Positions 46,152 to 54,743 of a stretch of 64,000 nt of DNA are shown in pieces. The DNA is from Thermococcus nautili (GTDB lineage Archaea > Methanobacteriota_B > Thermococci > Thermococcales > Thermococcaceae). A program made the position numbers and the translations under genes. The notes under the pieces are model-generated. The model did not search any database, was not told the DNA's origin, and saw nothing but the letters and a program-made list of their open reading frames with translations. The stretch's first letter is position 1. The number at the start of each line of letters is the position of its first letter. The stretch is from contig NZ_CP007264.1 in NCBI RefSeq assembly GCF_000585495.1, positions 310,001-374,000 of the forward strand, given 5' to 3'.

Positions 46152-46397
46152 CTAGAAGAGGGATAGGATTATGAGTATAAACGCGCCGATGACTCCTCCA
46201 ATGGCCAGGATTAGCAGTGTCAGCCAGTTTATTGGGACGTGAGTAACGCCAAGGAAGTTCAGGACGCCGATTATAATGAGGCCGGTAATCGCGTTCACCG
46301 CGAGCCACTTGAGAATCGCTATGGTAAGGGCTAGGATTGCCCACCCAACGATTGCGAGAAGGAAAAGGAGAACCAGAAGGAGGATAAAATCCGGCAT
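46152..46397 (-). CDS. BofA-like small membrane protein
   Basis: 81 residues, three hydrophobic helices. NAITGLIIIGVLNFLGV and INWLTLLILAIGGVIGAFIL match the pro-sigma-K inhibitor BofA-like family, which also occurs in non-sporulating archaea with unknown role. It lies 9 bases after the HEAT-repeat gene; both are near pilin genes and an S2P protease. In Bacillus BofA controls an S2P protease (SpoIVFB), but a link here is only suggestive. Confidence 0.75.
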   Translation of the reverse strand: MPDFILLLVLLFLLAIVGWAILALTIAILKWLAVNAITGLIIIGVLNFLGVTHVPINWLTLLILAIGGVIGAFILIILSLF

Positions 46398-46406
46398 GGT
46401 AACACC

Positions 46407-46967
46407 TCAGAGTTTTTCTAGGGTCTCCCTGGCTATCTGTCCAAGGGGAACCCACTTTTTGCCCTCGAAGGGGAGAACTACCTTGTCTTCCACGCCGGTG
46501 AGTTCCTCCACGAGGGGTTTGAGCTCGCTGAGCCCGAGTTCTCCTATGACGACCAGCAGAAAGCCCTTCTCGTCCCTTTTGCCCTCGCGAAGGCCCCGCT
46601 TTATCTCCTCAACTATCCAGGAGCGGTACTTTCGGGCCAGTTCAGGATAGGTTCTGATGATGTCGTAGGCGAGCACCATGGCGTTTTCCCTGATGTAGGG
46701 ATTCCTGTGGTGGATTAGGGACATCAGTTTCTTGAAGTTGCTCTCATCGAGGTACTTTGAGAGAACGCTCCTGTCGGTTTCCAATACCTGGGTCAGGGCT
46801 AAGAGAGCATCGCCCACTATTCCGGGGTTTTCGTCGTCAAGAAGTTCAACTATCGCGCTCATGACCTTTTTGTCCTTAATGGCATCCTGAACAAGGAGCT
46901 CGAACTGTCCCGATTCAAGCATCTCCTTAACTTTCTTCTTTTTGGAGCCGAAGCTGAAGATAGGCAT
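46407..46967 (-). CDS. HEAT-repeat protein
   Basis: 186 residues of alpha-helical HEAT-like repeats (SAIVELLDDENPGIVGDALL, LMSLIHHRNPYIRENAMVLA), a protein-binding scaffold. The start is basic (GSKKKKVKEML). ATG 46967 follows GGTGATTTAC. Probably one transcript with the BofA-like gene. No enzyme motif; partner unknown. Confidence 0.8.
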   Translation of the reverse strand: MPIFSFGSKKKKVKEMLESGQFELLVQDAIKDKKVMSAIVELLDDENPGIVGDALLALTQVLETDRSVLSKYLDESNFKKLMSLIHHRNPYIRENAMVLAYDIIRTYPELARKYRSWIVEEIKRGLREGKRDEKGFLLVVIGELGLSELKPLVEELTGVEDKVVLPFEGKKWVPLGQIARETLEKL

Positions 46968-46995
46968 GTAAATCACCGGATAATTTTTATGTTAA

Positions 46996-47190
46996 TCACT
47001 TTTTAGTTTTATTCAAAAACTCATTTAAACTTGAATTAATATTCTGGCTTGTGCCGTTGGAGATATTGCCTATTTTCTTTACCGTTCCTACTCTTGGGTC
47101 TAAAAATTTTTTTAGGATAAACACTAATACTACTAACGATAAAGCAATCATGAAGAGGTACTCAATTGCACCCTGGGCCCTTCGATTCAT
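46996..47190 (-). CDS. Minimal pilin with class III signal peptide (1)
   Basis: 64 residues. RRAQGAIEYLFMIALSLVVL is a type IV pilin-like (class III) signal: the prepilin peptidase should cut just before QGAIEYL, leaving a hydrophobic assembly helix and a short Asn/Ser/Lys-rich domain of about 35 residues. Coding is AT-rich compared with neighbours. It shares 36 identical bases with the second pilin gene (see repeats). Confidence 0.8.
   Translation of the reverse strand: MNRRAQGAIEYLFMIALSLVVLVFILKKFLDPRVGTVKKIGNISNGTSQNINSSLNEFLNKTKK
47144..47179 (-). repeat. 36-base direct repeat, copy 1 (inside pilin 1)
   Basis: Identical to 47418-47453, encoding QGAIEYLFMIA and its flanks. Outside the block the two genes differ strongly. 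Confidence 0.85.
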
Positions 47191-47281
47191 AGACTTCCCC
47201 TTTTAAGTTTAATGTAAATTTTTAATGCTAAACTTTAAAGAGAAAATAATAGATGTAAACCAAGAGAATATCTCATAATAT

Positions 47282-47464
47282 TCACTTAGTTCCATTTACA
47301 CTCATATTGTTGAGTATCTGGCTAGCATTACCACCTGCACTTTGGGCTACATTCTTTGCTGTGTCTCCCTTGTTCTGCAACTGCTTAACAACTATCAGTA
47401 TAATTACCAGCGCCGCGGCAATCATGAAGAGGTACTCAATTGCACCCTGGGCCTTCCTCATCAT
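47282..47464 (-). CDS. Minimal pilin with class III signal peptide (2)
   Basis: 60 residues. RKAQGAIEYLFMIAAALVII is the same class III signal as in the neighbouring gene, followed by a short QNKGDTAKNVAQSAGGNAS domain. GGAGGTGATTTGCC precedes the ATG at 47464. Such small pilins may form adhesion pili or regulate them. The divergent HTH gene at 47587 may regulate the pair. Confidence 0.8.
   Translation of the reverse strand: MMRKAQGAIEYLFMIAAALVIILIVVKQLQNKGDTAKNVAQSAGGNASQILNNMSVNGTK
47418..47453 (-). repeat. 36-base direct repeat, copy 2 (inside pilin 2)
   Basis: Second identical copy of the signal-peptide block; the perfect identity at nucleotide level suggests recent duplication or gene conversion. 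Confidence 0.85.
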
Positions 47465-47586
47465 GGCAAATCACCTCCAAAGGTTTACTTCAACCTAAAC
47501 TCGACTAAAAAGGCTTATATATCTTTCTACCCAATACTGAGGAGAGGCATACCCAATATTGCAAGGACTCCAAGAGGTGTGCATTC

Positions 47587-48147
47587 ATGTTGGTGAGCTT
47601 TCACTGCGAATCATCGAGCATTGAAGATTGCGTTGAAGAAATCAACAAAAAGTCAGAAAATATCCTACGTGACCTCCCAGGCTTTGTAAATTCTGCAAAG
47701 ATATTGTTGAGCTTTGGAGCCTTCATGAACCTTGGCGTCGTGCTGGCAGTTGACAAATCCCTCACCGCCCACAAGGTTGTTCGGGCAGATTTTTCTTCCG
47801 GCAAAAACAAGGAGGATGCCATCAACAAAACACTCGAGAAGCTCAATGCGATAATCCCAGACCGCGCCAAGATAGTTGATTTTGAAGTGAAAACCTACAC
47901 CACACCTGTAACGAGGAGAACCTATGCAGTGGGGGTAGTGGTTTACAACGTTTTCGAACAGAAGAAGCCCATTGGAGAGTACACCCTCAAAGAGAGACGA
48001 AAACTGATAGCGATGGTTCTGGAGGCCTTCAACTACAACCCAAAGGTTCTCAACATCTCAGAGCTCGCGAGGGTCTTCGGGGTTTCCAGGGACAGCATAT
48101 ACTACGACATCGAGCAGATACTCAAAGAGGCGGGCAAATCTAAGTAG
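47587..48147 (+). CDS. DNA-binding protein with C-terminal HTH
   Basis: 186 residues. The last 45 (LNISELARVFGVSRDSIYYDIEQILKEAG) form a clear helix-turn-helix. The N-terminal 130 residues are an unrecognised mixed alpha/beta domain, possibly for sensing or dimerisation. ATG 47587; it is divergent from the pilins, with an AT-rich gap of 120 bases holding promoters in both directions. The 3' end overlaps the S2P gene by 8 bases. Confidence 0.75.
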   Translation: MLVSFHCESSSIEDCVEEINKKSENILRDLPGFVNSAKILLSFGAFMNLGVVLAVDKSLTAHKVVRADFSSGKNKEDAINKTLEKLNAIIPDRAKIVDFEVKTYTTPVTRRTYAVGVVVYNVFEQKKPIGEYTLKERRKLIAMVLEAFNYNPKVLNISELARVFGVSRDSIYYDIEQILKEAGKSK

Positions 48148-49423
48148 TCCAAATCGGCCTCGGTGTTGCGGTGAGGATGAATAGGATAGCCGCCAGTATC
48201 GCAAGGGCTATCCTCTTCTTGGATATTGGCGATACTTCGTCGAGGGCGCCGGGATTCCCAGCGGAGCCAATGAGGAGAACGAGCAGTCCCCAGATGAACC
48301 AGCCACTCCAGAGGTAGCTCATCCCGATGAGAACGAAGGCCGTGACGTAAGTCACTATCCTGTGTGTCCTTTCGCTGATGAACGCCCTCAGCACGTGTCC
48401 CCCGTCGAGCTGGGCAACCGGAATCAGGTTGAGGAACGTGACGAGCAGTCCGACCCAGCCGGCCATCGCAATGGGATGAAGGAATATCACGTAGTTGTCA
48501 GGGATTCCAAGCACTGCCCTGGTTAGGAGCTCGAAGAGCAGGTTCGTACCGAAGTAAACCCCTCCTTCCGTCTGGGGCACCATACTAGGGGGAACCACAA
48601 TCGAGAGCTTCAGACCTATGGCCGTGACTGGGATGGCCACCAAGAAGCCCGCTATCGGCCCGCTAACGCCAAGGTCTATTGCCGCGTCCCTCGTTGGCAG
48701 GGGAGACTTAACCCTTATCACAGCGCCAAGGGTTCCTATCAAACTAAACGGGAATGGTATGAAGTATGGCATCGTTGCACGGACGCCATGGTAGGCAGCG
48801 GCTATCTTGTGGCCAAGTTCGTGGGTTCCGAGAATTGCCATGACGCTTACCGAGAAGGAGAGTGCTATAAGGTAGGGGTCCTTCATCCCGGGAAGTCCGT
48901 AATAATCGAGGGCAGAGATGTAGTTAAGGGCCAGCATGTAGCCTGCGAATAGGGTCGTCGCTATGGTCGCGAGCAGGAAAACCCAGGGTAGCCACTTGTT
49001 GTCTGGCTTGACCTCCCCCGCGGGAAACACAAACAGGAGGACTTTGCCATCGCGTTTCTTCAGGGCGCACCAGTAACCGAGCCTCTCCATCTCACTTAGA
49101 ACCTTCTCGAAGTTTGGCTCAAGGATGTCCTCAACCTCGAAAACGAAGACCCTCCCGTCGAAGCCAGCAAACCGGAGGTTGTAAAACGTCCTGAGTTTGG
49201 CCTCAACCTCCGGCGGAAGGTCCGGAGTCTCGGCAACGTGAATCTCGGGGGTGGGGACGGATTCCAGCGATGGGCTACGTGGTCTTTCGGCATCTTCCCT
49301 CGCGTAGCCCACGAGAATCATGTCCCCTCCGCAACGGGGGCACGAGCGCTCAAGAAGGGGCTCGGTGGAATCCCTCTCCTCGCGGTAGCCACAGTTAAGG
49401 CACTCGTAGATTCCCCTCGGCAT
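48140..49423 (-). CDS. Site-2 protease family (M50) with N-terminal zinc ribbon
   Basis: 427 residues. An N-terminal zinc ribbon (C8, C11, C28, C31: CLNCGY, CPRCGG) and a soluble domain to about 140, then several membrane helices. The zinc-protease motif is HELGH (201-205) and the second ligand motif PVAQLDGGHVL. It should cut membrane-embedded substrates. The cytoplasmic zinc ribbon could bring in the substrate or regulator. Substrates unknown. Confidence 0.92.
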   Translation of the reverse strand: MPRGIYECLNCGYREERDSTEPLLERSCPRCGGDMILVGYAREDAERPRSPSLESVPTPEIHVAETPDLPPEVEAKLRTFYNLRFAGFDGRVFVFEVEDILEPNFEKVLSEMERLGYWCALKKRDGKVLLFVFPAGEVKPDNKWLPWVFLLATIATTLFAGYMLALNYISALDYYGLPGMKDPYLIALSFSVSVMAILGTHELGHKIAAAYHGVRATMPYFIPFPFSLIGTLGAVIRVKSPLPTRDAAIDLGVSGPIAGFLVAIPVTAIGLKLSIVVPPSMVPQTEGGVYFGTNLLFELLTRAVLGIPDNYVIFLHPIAMAGWVGLLVTFLNLIPVAQLDGGHVLRAFISERTHRIVTYVTAFVLIGMSYLWSGWFIWGLLVLLIGSAGNPGALDEVSPISKKRIALAILAAILFILTATPRPIWTT

Positions 49424-49556
49424 CTTTTACCTCCTGATTAAAATTGGGGGGAGGGTTAAAAAGTTAGTCCTTTTCAGGGCGTCCAGTTAATAGGTATGCA
49501 CTCTCCAATGGATTTCTTCATGAAAGTTTCAGCTTGTTCCATTATATTCTGTTTTG

Positions 49557-50996
49557 ATGATACAAAACGATAGCTTTTTATCCTATCATGATGAACTACA
49601 CTTGGTGAGAGTCTTGGAAGAAGGACTCGTGGAAAGCATTGTGAGAAGAACCATTGACACGGCCGAGGCAAGGCTTAGGAAGTACGCGTTCACTTCAACT
49701 GGAGAAAAAAGACCCGAAAGGAAACCCCTCGCGAAGCTTAAAGGGGAAGTTGAGATGTTCCTTAAAACCCGGGAGAACAGGCTTCTGGTTCTTTACGGTC
49801 TTCGCGGTGTCGGAAAGACCACCATGCTCGCTCAAACCTACTTCAAGCTTCTCCCTCAGATTCCAAGGGAGAGACTTGTCTACGTCTCCCTCGACAAGCT
49901 TCGTCCGTTGGGGATAAGTCTGAATGACTTTGTCCGTGCTTACGAGCGTCTTCTCGGTGAGAGAATCGAGGAGTTGAGTCAGCCAACCTTCCTATTCATC
50001 GACGAAGCTCACTATGACGAGAACTTCGGGATTACGGTGAAAGACCTTCACGACTCCGCGAGTAACCTCATGATTGTGGTCACTGGCTCCTCTTCACTTC
50101 CCCTTAAGCTCGACCCCGACCTGATGAGGAGGGCCAGAAAGCTCAGGGTGCCGCCTTTAACCTTCACAGAATACCTACTTTTAAAGAAGAGAATACAAAT
50201 CCCCGAGGAACTCAGTGCAGCTTTAAAGAGAGCAGTCCTCAGCTGTGATTTCTCAGGAATTGAAGAGAAGCTTGGAGGGGTACTCCTGAAGTTCACTGAA
50301 AAAGACGTTGAGGATTATCTCGTTCAAGGCTCGCTCCCCCTTTACCTCGCTTCGCCAAACCCGCTTGAGGATGCTTATGAGATACTAAGGAAGATTGTCG
50401 AGGTTGATTTAATGCGCGAAGGTCTTTCCGAGACGACACGGGAAAAGGCCCTTGGCCTGCTACTCCTTCTTGCTTCCGGTGAAAGCTTGGCCTACGATGA
50501 CCTGAGCTCGACTCTGGGGCTCGCCAAGGCGACTGTGGAAAAGATGATTGAGAAGCTTGAAGACCTCGAAGTCATCTTTCCGGTGAGGGCCTACGGCTCT
50601 TTGGGCAAAGTCGCCCGAAAGACCCCAAAATACAAGTTCTTGGCACCTATGCTTAGGAGCGCGGTGCTTTACGAGTTCGGACTCTTTGAGAGGGATTCAA
50701 AAACGCTCGGTATGCTCCTTGAGGACGCGGTTGCGCTCTATCTCCATCTGCTTGCCAGGGAGAAGAAGTTGGGACTTCACTACGATGCCCAGAGGGGCGG
50801 TGCGGACTTCATCTTGAAGGGACATGGCGAAGGAGTCGTGGTCGAGGTCGGCTGGGGGAAGAAGGGCGTCCGTCAGGTCCTCAAGACCATGAAGAAGACT
50901 GGATTAACCTGCGGCGTCGTGGTTCACAACGGACCGTTGAAAAAGAAAGGAGATGTGTGGTTTGTGCCGAGGGAGCTCTTTTTGCTGACGCTCTAA
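49557..50996 (+). CDS. AAA ATPase with C-terminal nuclease-like domain (COG1373/DUF4143-like)
   Basis: About 479 residues. Walker A GLRGVGKTT (81-89 in this numbering), Walker B FLFIDEAHYDEN, sensor VVTGSSSL, a winged helix (YDDLSSTLGLAKATVEKMI), and a C-terminal DUF4143-like part with GGADFILKGHGEGVVVEVGWG, resembling a PD-D/ExK core. The role is unknown; these ATPases spread between genomes. The start is uncertain: a TATA-like GCTTTTTATCC at 49572-49582 would give a leaderless start at TTG 49602 or GTG 49605 instead. Confidence 0.82.
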   Translation: MIQNDSFLSYHDELHLVRVLEEGLVESIVRRTIDTAEARLRKYAFTSTGEKRPERKPLAKLKGEVEMFLKTRENRLLVLYGLRGVGKTTMLAQTYFKLLPQIPRERLVYVSLDKLRPLGISLNDFVRAYERLLGERIEELSQPTFLFIDEAHYDENFGITVKDLHDSASNLMIVVTGSSSLPLKLDPDLMRRARKLRVPPLTFTEYLLLKKRIQIPEELSAALKRAVLSCDFSGIEEKLGGVLLKFTEKDVEDYLVQGSLPLYLASPNPLEDAYEILRKIVEVDLMREGLSETTREKALGLLLLLASGESLAYDDLSSTLGLAKATVEKMIEKLEDLEVIFPVRAYGSLGKVARKTPKYKFLAPMLRSAVLYEFGLFERDSKTLGMLLEDAVALYLHLLAREKKLGLHYDAQRGGADFILKGHGEGVVVEVGWGKKGVRQVLKTMKKTGLTCGVVVHNGPLKKKGDVWFVPRELFLLTL

Positions 50997-51026
50997 ATCC
51001 TTTGATTTCAAGAATGAAAAAACGGC

Positions 51027-51422
51027 TCAACCTTCCTCGACCTCAACCTCACCCGAGTCGGCGTCAACCTTAACTTTCATTCCGCTCCTCAGCTTTGAAA
51101 CGTCTATCCCCTGAACCATTGGAATACCGGCTATTATCGCGCCCGTCGCCACTATCGTCTCGGCCTCACCGACGATTATCGCCTTCGGCGCCTTTCCGTT
51201 CTTCTTGAGGGCGTAGATTACGTAGGAGCCGACGGTTGAGCCCTTCCCGCGCGGGAAAGCGAGGATTTTGCCCGCTATGCTCTGACCCCTTATGTCGCTC
51301 TCCGCGTCGGTGACGATTCCAGTCTCGGGGTCAACCCCACCGAGGAATGAAAGTGGCTTCTGCGAGACTATCAGCTCGCCCTCGGCCTTCCCGCCGACGA
51401 CCTTCCTTCCCTTCAGCTTCAT
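51027..51422 (-). CDS. Phosphomevalonate dehydratase small subunit (DUF126)
   Basis: 131 residues of the aconitase-X swivel family (DUF126), with AESDIRGQSIAGKILAFPRGKGSTVGSYVIY as its signature region (key segments GQSIAGKILAFP and GKGSTVGS). With the large subunit it dehydrates mevalonate 5-phosphate to trans-anhydromevalonate 5-phosphate, a step of the archaeal isoprenoid pathway for membrane lipids. It follows the large subunit by 9 bases. Confidence 0.92.
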   Translation of the reverse strand: MKLKGRKVVGGKAEGELIVSQKPLSFLGGVDPETGIVTDAESDIRGQSIAGKILAFPRGKGSTVGSYVIYALKKNGKAPKAIIVGEAETIVATGAIIAGIPMVQGIDVSKLRSGMKVKVDADSGEVEVEEG

Positions 51423-51431
51423 TCTACCACC

Positions 51432-52592
51432 TCACGGTGCCTCCTTTATGAGCCTCTCGGCGTCGTCGAGCCTTACGCTAAAGCCGAATGAGCGGAAGTA
51501 GAATGCGCTCTTCCCGCTGTTGGTGGCAATGCCGTTATACCAGCCCTTAATCGGCGATACGACGAAGCACGAGTCCGCTATAATCCGCCCGTTGTAGCGC
51601 TCTATCGTTTCGGTGTAGCCGAGCGAGTCAGATAAAGCCTTAACGGCCCTGCTCGCGGTTATGAAGAGCGGTATCTTTAGGGGCCTTCCGCGCATTCTCA
51701 GAAGTTCGGCTACCTCCTTGATTTCCATGAGGGAAGCGTGAGGACAGCCGATGAGAATCATGTCTATCTCACTCCAATCGTCGGAGAAGCTCTCCCTGAC
51801 GGCCTTCAGGTCGGCGTCTTCAACCGTTATCGTCTCTATCCCGTCAGAAATCGCGTTTCTGTATTCGGGCGTTTCGCCTTCGACGTGGTAGAGCGCTATC
51901 GAGCCCGTCGCCGCCATCGAGGCGCCGAGCTCCTTGAGGTAGTCCAGGCTCTCCGGTTTCAGGCCGGTTATGTAGGGCACGTCGTTTCCGAGGGTCTTTC
52001 CGAGGTGGTAGCCGAGGGCTGAGTAGTCAACGAACGTTTTGACTTTAGCTTCTACCTTCACCTTCACGGTCGCCTTCCTGTTCTCGTCGAGGTGGAGTCC
52101 GTACTCCGGCGTTTTGCCGACTATGGCTGATGCCAGGCTTGACGGTCCGCCCTCGCGGTTGGTTCTGGCACCTATTATCGAGTTTGCGAAGGAGACCGCC
52201 GAGCTCTCGCTCCAAGCCAAGTGGTCGCCGAACTTCGGAAGGTTCGCCCCGTAGTATGGGGTGCAGGTCGAGGTGACCTCTATCCCCATCGCGCGGTAGA
52301 GCTCCAAAACTTCCCTCTGCTTCTCCATGAACTCGTCGTCGCCTATTCCCGCCGGGTTGAGGGTCGTGTAGACGCTGACCTTCGCTCCAGCATCCACGAA
52401 GTCCCTCAGGAACTCAATGCCGGCCTCGCCGAGGTTTTTGTAGGAAACCCCTGCTATCTGGGCGCTCTTTATGGGAATCAACCGTTCCGCCCCGTAGATG
52501 TCACCGAGCGCAACGAGGATTTCCATCGCCTTCTGGAGGGCGTAGCCGTACTCGCCGGCCAAAATCAGCTCCTCTTCCTTCGTCAGGTACAT
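51432..52592 (-). CDS. Phosphomevalonate dehydratase large subunit (aconitase X / DUF521)
   Basis: 386 residues of aconitase X, the catalytic subunit with an iron-sulfur cluster. Motifs: PIKSAQIAGVSYKN, TSTCTPYYGANLPKFGDHLA, WSESSAVSFANSIIGARTNR and GCPHASLMEI, then IADSCFVVSP, which provide cysteines at the cluster. The pair forms an operon and supplies the archaeal mevalonate pathway for ether lipids. Confidence 0.93.
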   Translation of the reverse strand: MYLTKEEELILAGEYGYALQKAMEILVALGDIYGAERLIPIKSAQIAGVSYKNLGEAGIEFLRDFVDAGAKVSVYTTLNPAGIGDDEFMEKQREVLELYRAMGIEVTSTCTPYYGANLPKFGDHLAWSESSAVSFANSIIGARTNREGGPSSLASAIVGKTPEYGLHLDENRKATVKVKVEAKVKTFVDYSALGYHLGKTLGNDVPYITGLKPESLDYLKELGASMAATGSIALYHVEGETPEYRNAISDGIETITVEDADLKAVRESFSDDWSEIDMILIGCPHASLMEIKEVAELLRMRGRPLKIPLFITASRAVKALSDSLGYTETIERYNGRIIADSCFVVSPIKGWYNGIATNSGKSAFYFRSFGFSVRLDDAERLIKEAP

Positions 52593-52644
52593 AACACCAC
52601 CGAACTGAGAACGGCCTTGAAGAATATAAAGCCCGCTCCGAAAG

Positions 52645-52654
52645 ATTTATAAAG
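52645..52654 (+). promoter_or_regulatory. TATA box of the initiator tRNA gene
   Basis: ATTTATAAAG, about 36 bases upstream of the tRNA 5' end, a strong archaeal promoter signal. Confidence 0.6.
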
Positions 52655-52685
52655 TCTCTCAGGATGAGTAACTAACGGGTCGAGC

Positions 52686-52763
52686 AGCGGGGTGGGGCAG
52701 CTAGGAGTGCCCGCCGGGCTCATAACCCGGAGGTCGGAGGTTCAAATCCTCCCCCCGCTACCA
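52686..52763 (+). tRNA. Initiator tRNA-Met (CAT anticodon), CCA encoded
   Basis: 78 bases folding into a full cloverleaf: acceptor AGCGGGG/CCCCGCT, D arm GGGC/GCCC, anticodon stem CCGGG/CCCGG with loop CTCATAA, T arm GGAGG/CCTCC with TTCAAAT, discriminator A and encoded CCA. The first pair A1-T72 and three G-C pairs next to the anticodon loop mark the archaeal initiator, not the elongator. Confidence 0.95.
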
Positions 52764-52854
52764 GATTTCTCATGCTTTCACGCCAACTTCTCTGGGATTC
52801 ATTTCGGGCGATGTCCTTTTTAACCCTTCGAGTGATTTCTCAACGGTGATTTCG

Positions 52855-53871
52855 ATGGAGCGCGTAGTTGAGATTCTGAGGGAGATTCTGGAGATTCCGT
52901 CTCCAACTGGATACACTAAGGAGGTTCTGGCACACATCGAGAAGAAACTGGATGAGGCCGGCATAAAGACGAGATACACCAACAAGGGAGCGCTTTTGGC
53001 CTACAACCACCCGGAGCCCGAACTCGTCATAGCGGGCCACGTGGACACGCTTGGCGCGATGGTGAAGGGAATCCTTCCTGACGGGCATCTGAGCTTTACG
53101 AAAATCGGCGGACTTCTCCTCCCGACGTTCGAGGGTGAATACTGCACTATAATAACCCGCTCAGGGAAGCGCTACCGCGGAACGCTCCTCCTCAAGAACC
53201 CAAGTGTCCATGTTAACAGAGATGCCGGAAAGAAGGAGCGCAAGGAGGAGAACATGTACATTCGCCTCGATGCAGAGGTCGAGAAGAAGGAGGACACCGA
53301 GAAGCTCGGCATAAGGCCAGGCGACTTCATAGCCTTCGACCCGAAGTTCGAGTACGTGAACGGCTTCGTCAAAGCTCACTTCCTCGACGACAAGGCGAGC
53401 GTCGCGGTGATGATTGACCTGCTCCTTGAGCTGGCGGACGAGCTTGAAAAGCTCCCCGTGGCGTTCTTCTTCTCGCCCTACGAGGAGGTCGGCCACGGCG
53501 GTTCTGCAGGCTACCCATCAACGACCAAAGAGTTGCTCGTCGTTGACATGGGAGTTGTCGGCGAAGGCGTTTACGGCAAAGAAACGGCCGTTTCAATAGC
53601 GGCGAAGGATTCGAGCGGGCCCTACGACTACGAGATGACGACAAAACTCATCGAGCTGGCAGAGAAGAACGACATACCGCACGTCGTTGACGTCTTCCCC
53701 TACTACGGCTCCGACGGTTCTGCGGCATTGAGGGCCGGCTGGGACTTCAGGGTTGCGCTCATCGGGCCCGGTGTTCACGCGAGCCACGGAATGGAGAGGA
53801 CGCACGTCAAGGGGCTCCTCGCGACGAAGGAGCTGATAAGGGCCTACATAGGGGATAAGTTTGGGGTTTAA
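52855..53871 (+). CDS. M42 family aminopeptidase (TET/deblocking type)
   Basis: 338 residues with two-metal ligands of the M42 family: H62 and D64 (AGHVDTLG), HFLDDKASVAV (bridging Asp), SPYEEVGHGG (catalytic and ligand Glu), VVDMGVVG (Asp) and the C-terminal His in VHASHGMERTH. Related archaeal enzymes form large tetrahedral particles that digest peptides in the cytoplasm. ATG 52855 follows GGTGATTTCG; it is preferred over GTG 52846. Confidence 0.93.
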   Translation: MERVVEILREILEIPSPTGYTKEVLAHIEKKLDEAGIKTRYTNKGALLAYNHPEPELVIAGHVDTLGAMVKGILPDGHLSFTKIGGLLLPTFEGEYCTIITRSGKRYRGTLLLKNPSVHVNRDAGKKERKEENMYIRLDAEVEKKEDTEKLGIRPGDFIAFDPKFEYVNGFVKAHFLDDKASVAVMIDLLLELADELEKLPVAFFFSPYEEVGHGGSAGYPSTTKELLVVDMGVVGEGVYGKETAVSIAAKDSSGPYDYEMTTKLIELAEKNDIPHVVDVFPYYGSDGSAALRAGWDFRVALIGPGVHASHGMERTHVKGLLATKELIRAYIGDKFGV

Positions 53872-53887
53872 TCTTTTTCTCTGGCTC

Positions 53888-53936
53888 TCATTCCTTCAGA
53901 ATTCTGACGTCGAGCTTTTCGAAGTCCCTGTCAAAT
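53888..53936 (-). pseudogene. Probable C-terminal remnant of a VapC-type PIN gene
   Basis: The minus strand reads FDRDFEKLDVRILKE and stop, matching the DxDF...L end of VapC toxins, but a stop codon lies just before it and no upstream part remains. It lies at the edge of an AT-rich strip. Confidence 0.4.
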
Positions 53937-53986
53937 TAGGGAGTGAACAAAACTCAAAATCCAAATTCCCCTGAAAAAGTCGAAAT

Positions 53987-54557
53987 CTAATCATATTTAT
54001 CGCTTTCCCAAAAGGGCAGAGGGTCTCTTTGCCAGTGTAATAGTTGTATTATGCTGTCCATAATATACCCCTCACTGCTTCGTTTGACGAGACCCACTTT
54101 TGTTAGAAGGTCTCTCATACATTTTTTGTGTATGTGGTAAAACGCTATGGGTTCGCCTCTGTGAGAGTTCACGAAATCTTTTAACATCTCTATGCCGTAA
54201 CCATGCCCTCTGTATTCTGGAGCTACGTATATCTCTGCTAATGTGGGAAATTCTAAGTGTGTGAATTCAGAATAATATCCTACGGCTCTTCCATCTTTCC
54301 AAAGAATTTTTGCCCTAATTACATTGTATTATGTATGCTCCGTCTGCATAAGGGGACCCTTCAATCTTAAGTTTATACCTAAGGAGAGCGTGGGTAACTT
54401 CATCTCGGGTTCCTGGAATGACTTCATGAAGCCCCTCCTTAGAGGATACTAAGAAGAGGCTTGCGTCTACTAATTTTCCATAGTACTTAACCCGGGAGAT
54501 ACTCCCCCAATCAGAATCATTTATTAACTCAAACCCCGAGTATGTTATATCACCCAT
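53987..54557 (-). pseudogene. GNAT acetyltransferase gene interrupted by a frameshift
   Basis: The first part (54557 down to about 54315) encodes MGDITYSGFELINDSD onward to GSPYADGAYIIQ and then stops. In the frame shifted by +1 the reading continues with YNVIRAKILWKDGRAVGYY, then LAEIYVAPEYRGHGYGIEML (the acetyl-CoA loop of GNAT) to a natural stop at 53987. The two parts together have a normal GNAT length of about 190 residues. The shift lies near 54320-54335. The start ATG 54557 has a GGGGTG site. Codon use is AT-rich compared with neighbours, suggesting transfer. A sequencing error is the alternative to true inactivation. Confidence 0.75.
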
Positions 54558-54743
54558 AACGCACACCCCTCTTATTCGTTTCATTATTTATTTTAAAATT
54601 TTAATTTAAAACCATTAGCAGGAGGAGTCGTCCTGAGAGACCAATAGAATATAGGTTCTAACGTCATGAAACCTGCTGAAGATTGAAAAGGAGAACATTG
54701 AGAAGACCGTTAAACCCCCAAGATAAAGGATGAAAAATAAAAC
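54558..54743. other. AT-rich intergenic stretch
   Basis: A strongly AT-rich gap that holds the promoter of the interrupted GNAT gene (ATTTTAAAATTTTAATTTAA near 54590-54610). A short open run on the plus strand ends with KENIEKTVKPPR and stop (about 54675-54724) and could be a tail of a lost gene. Nothing else is visible. Confidence 0.4.

Noticed and set aside
49474-49671. A 65-codon minus-strand open frame between the S2P and ATPase genes
   Set aside because: It overlaps the ATPase start and promoter and lacks a ribosome site or motif.
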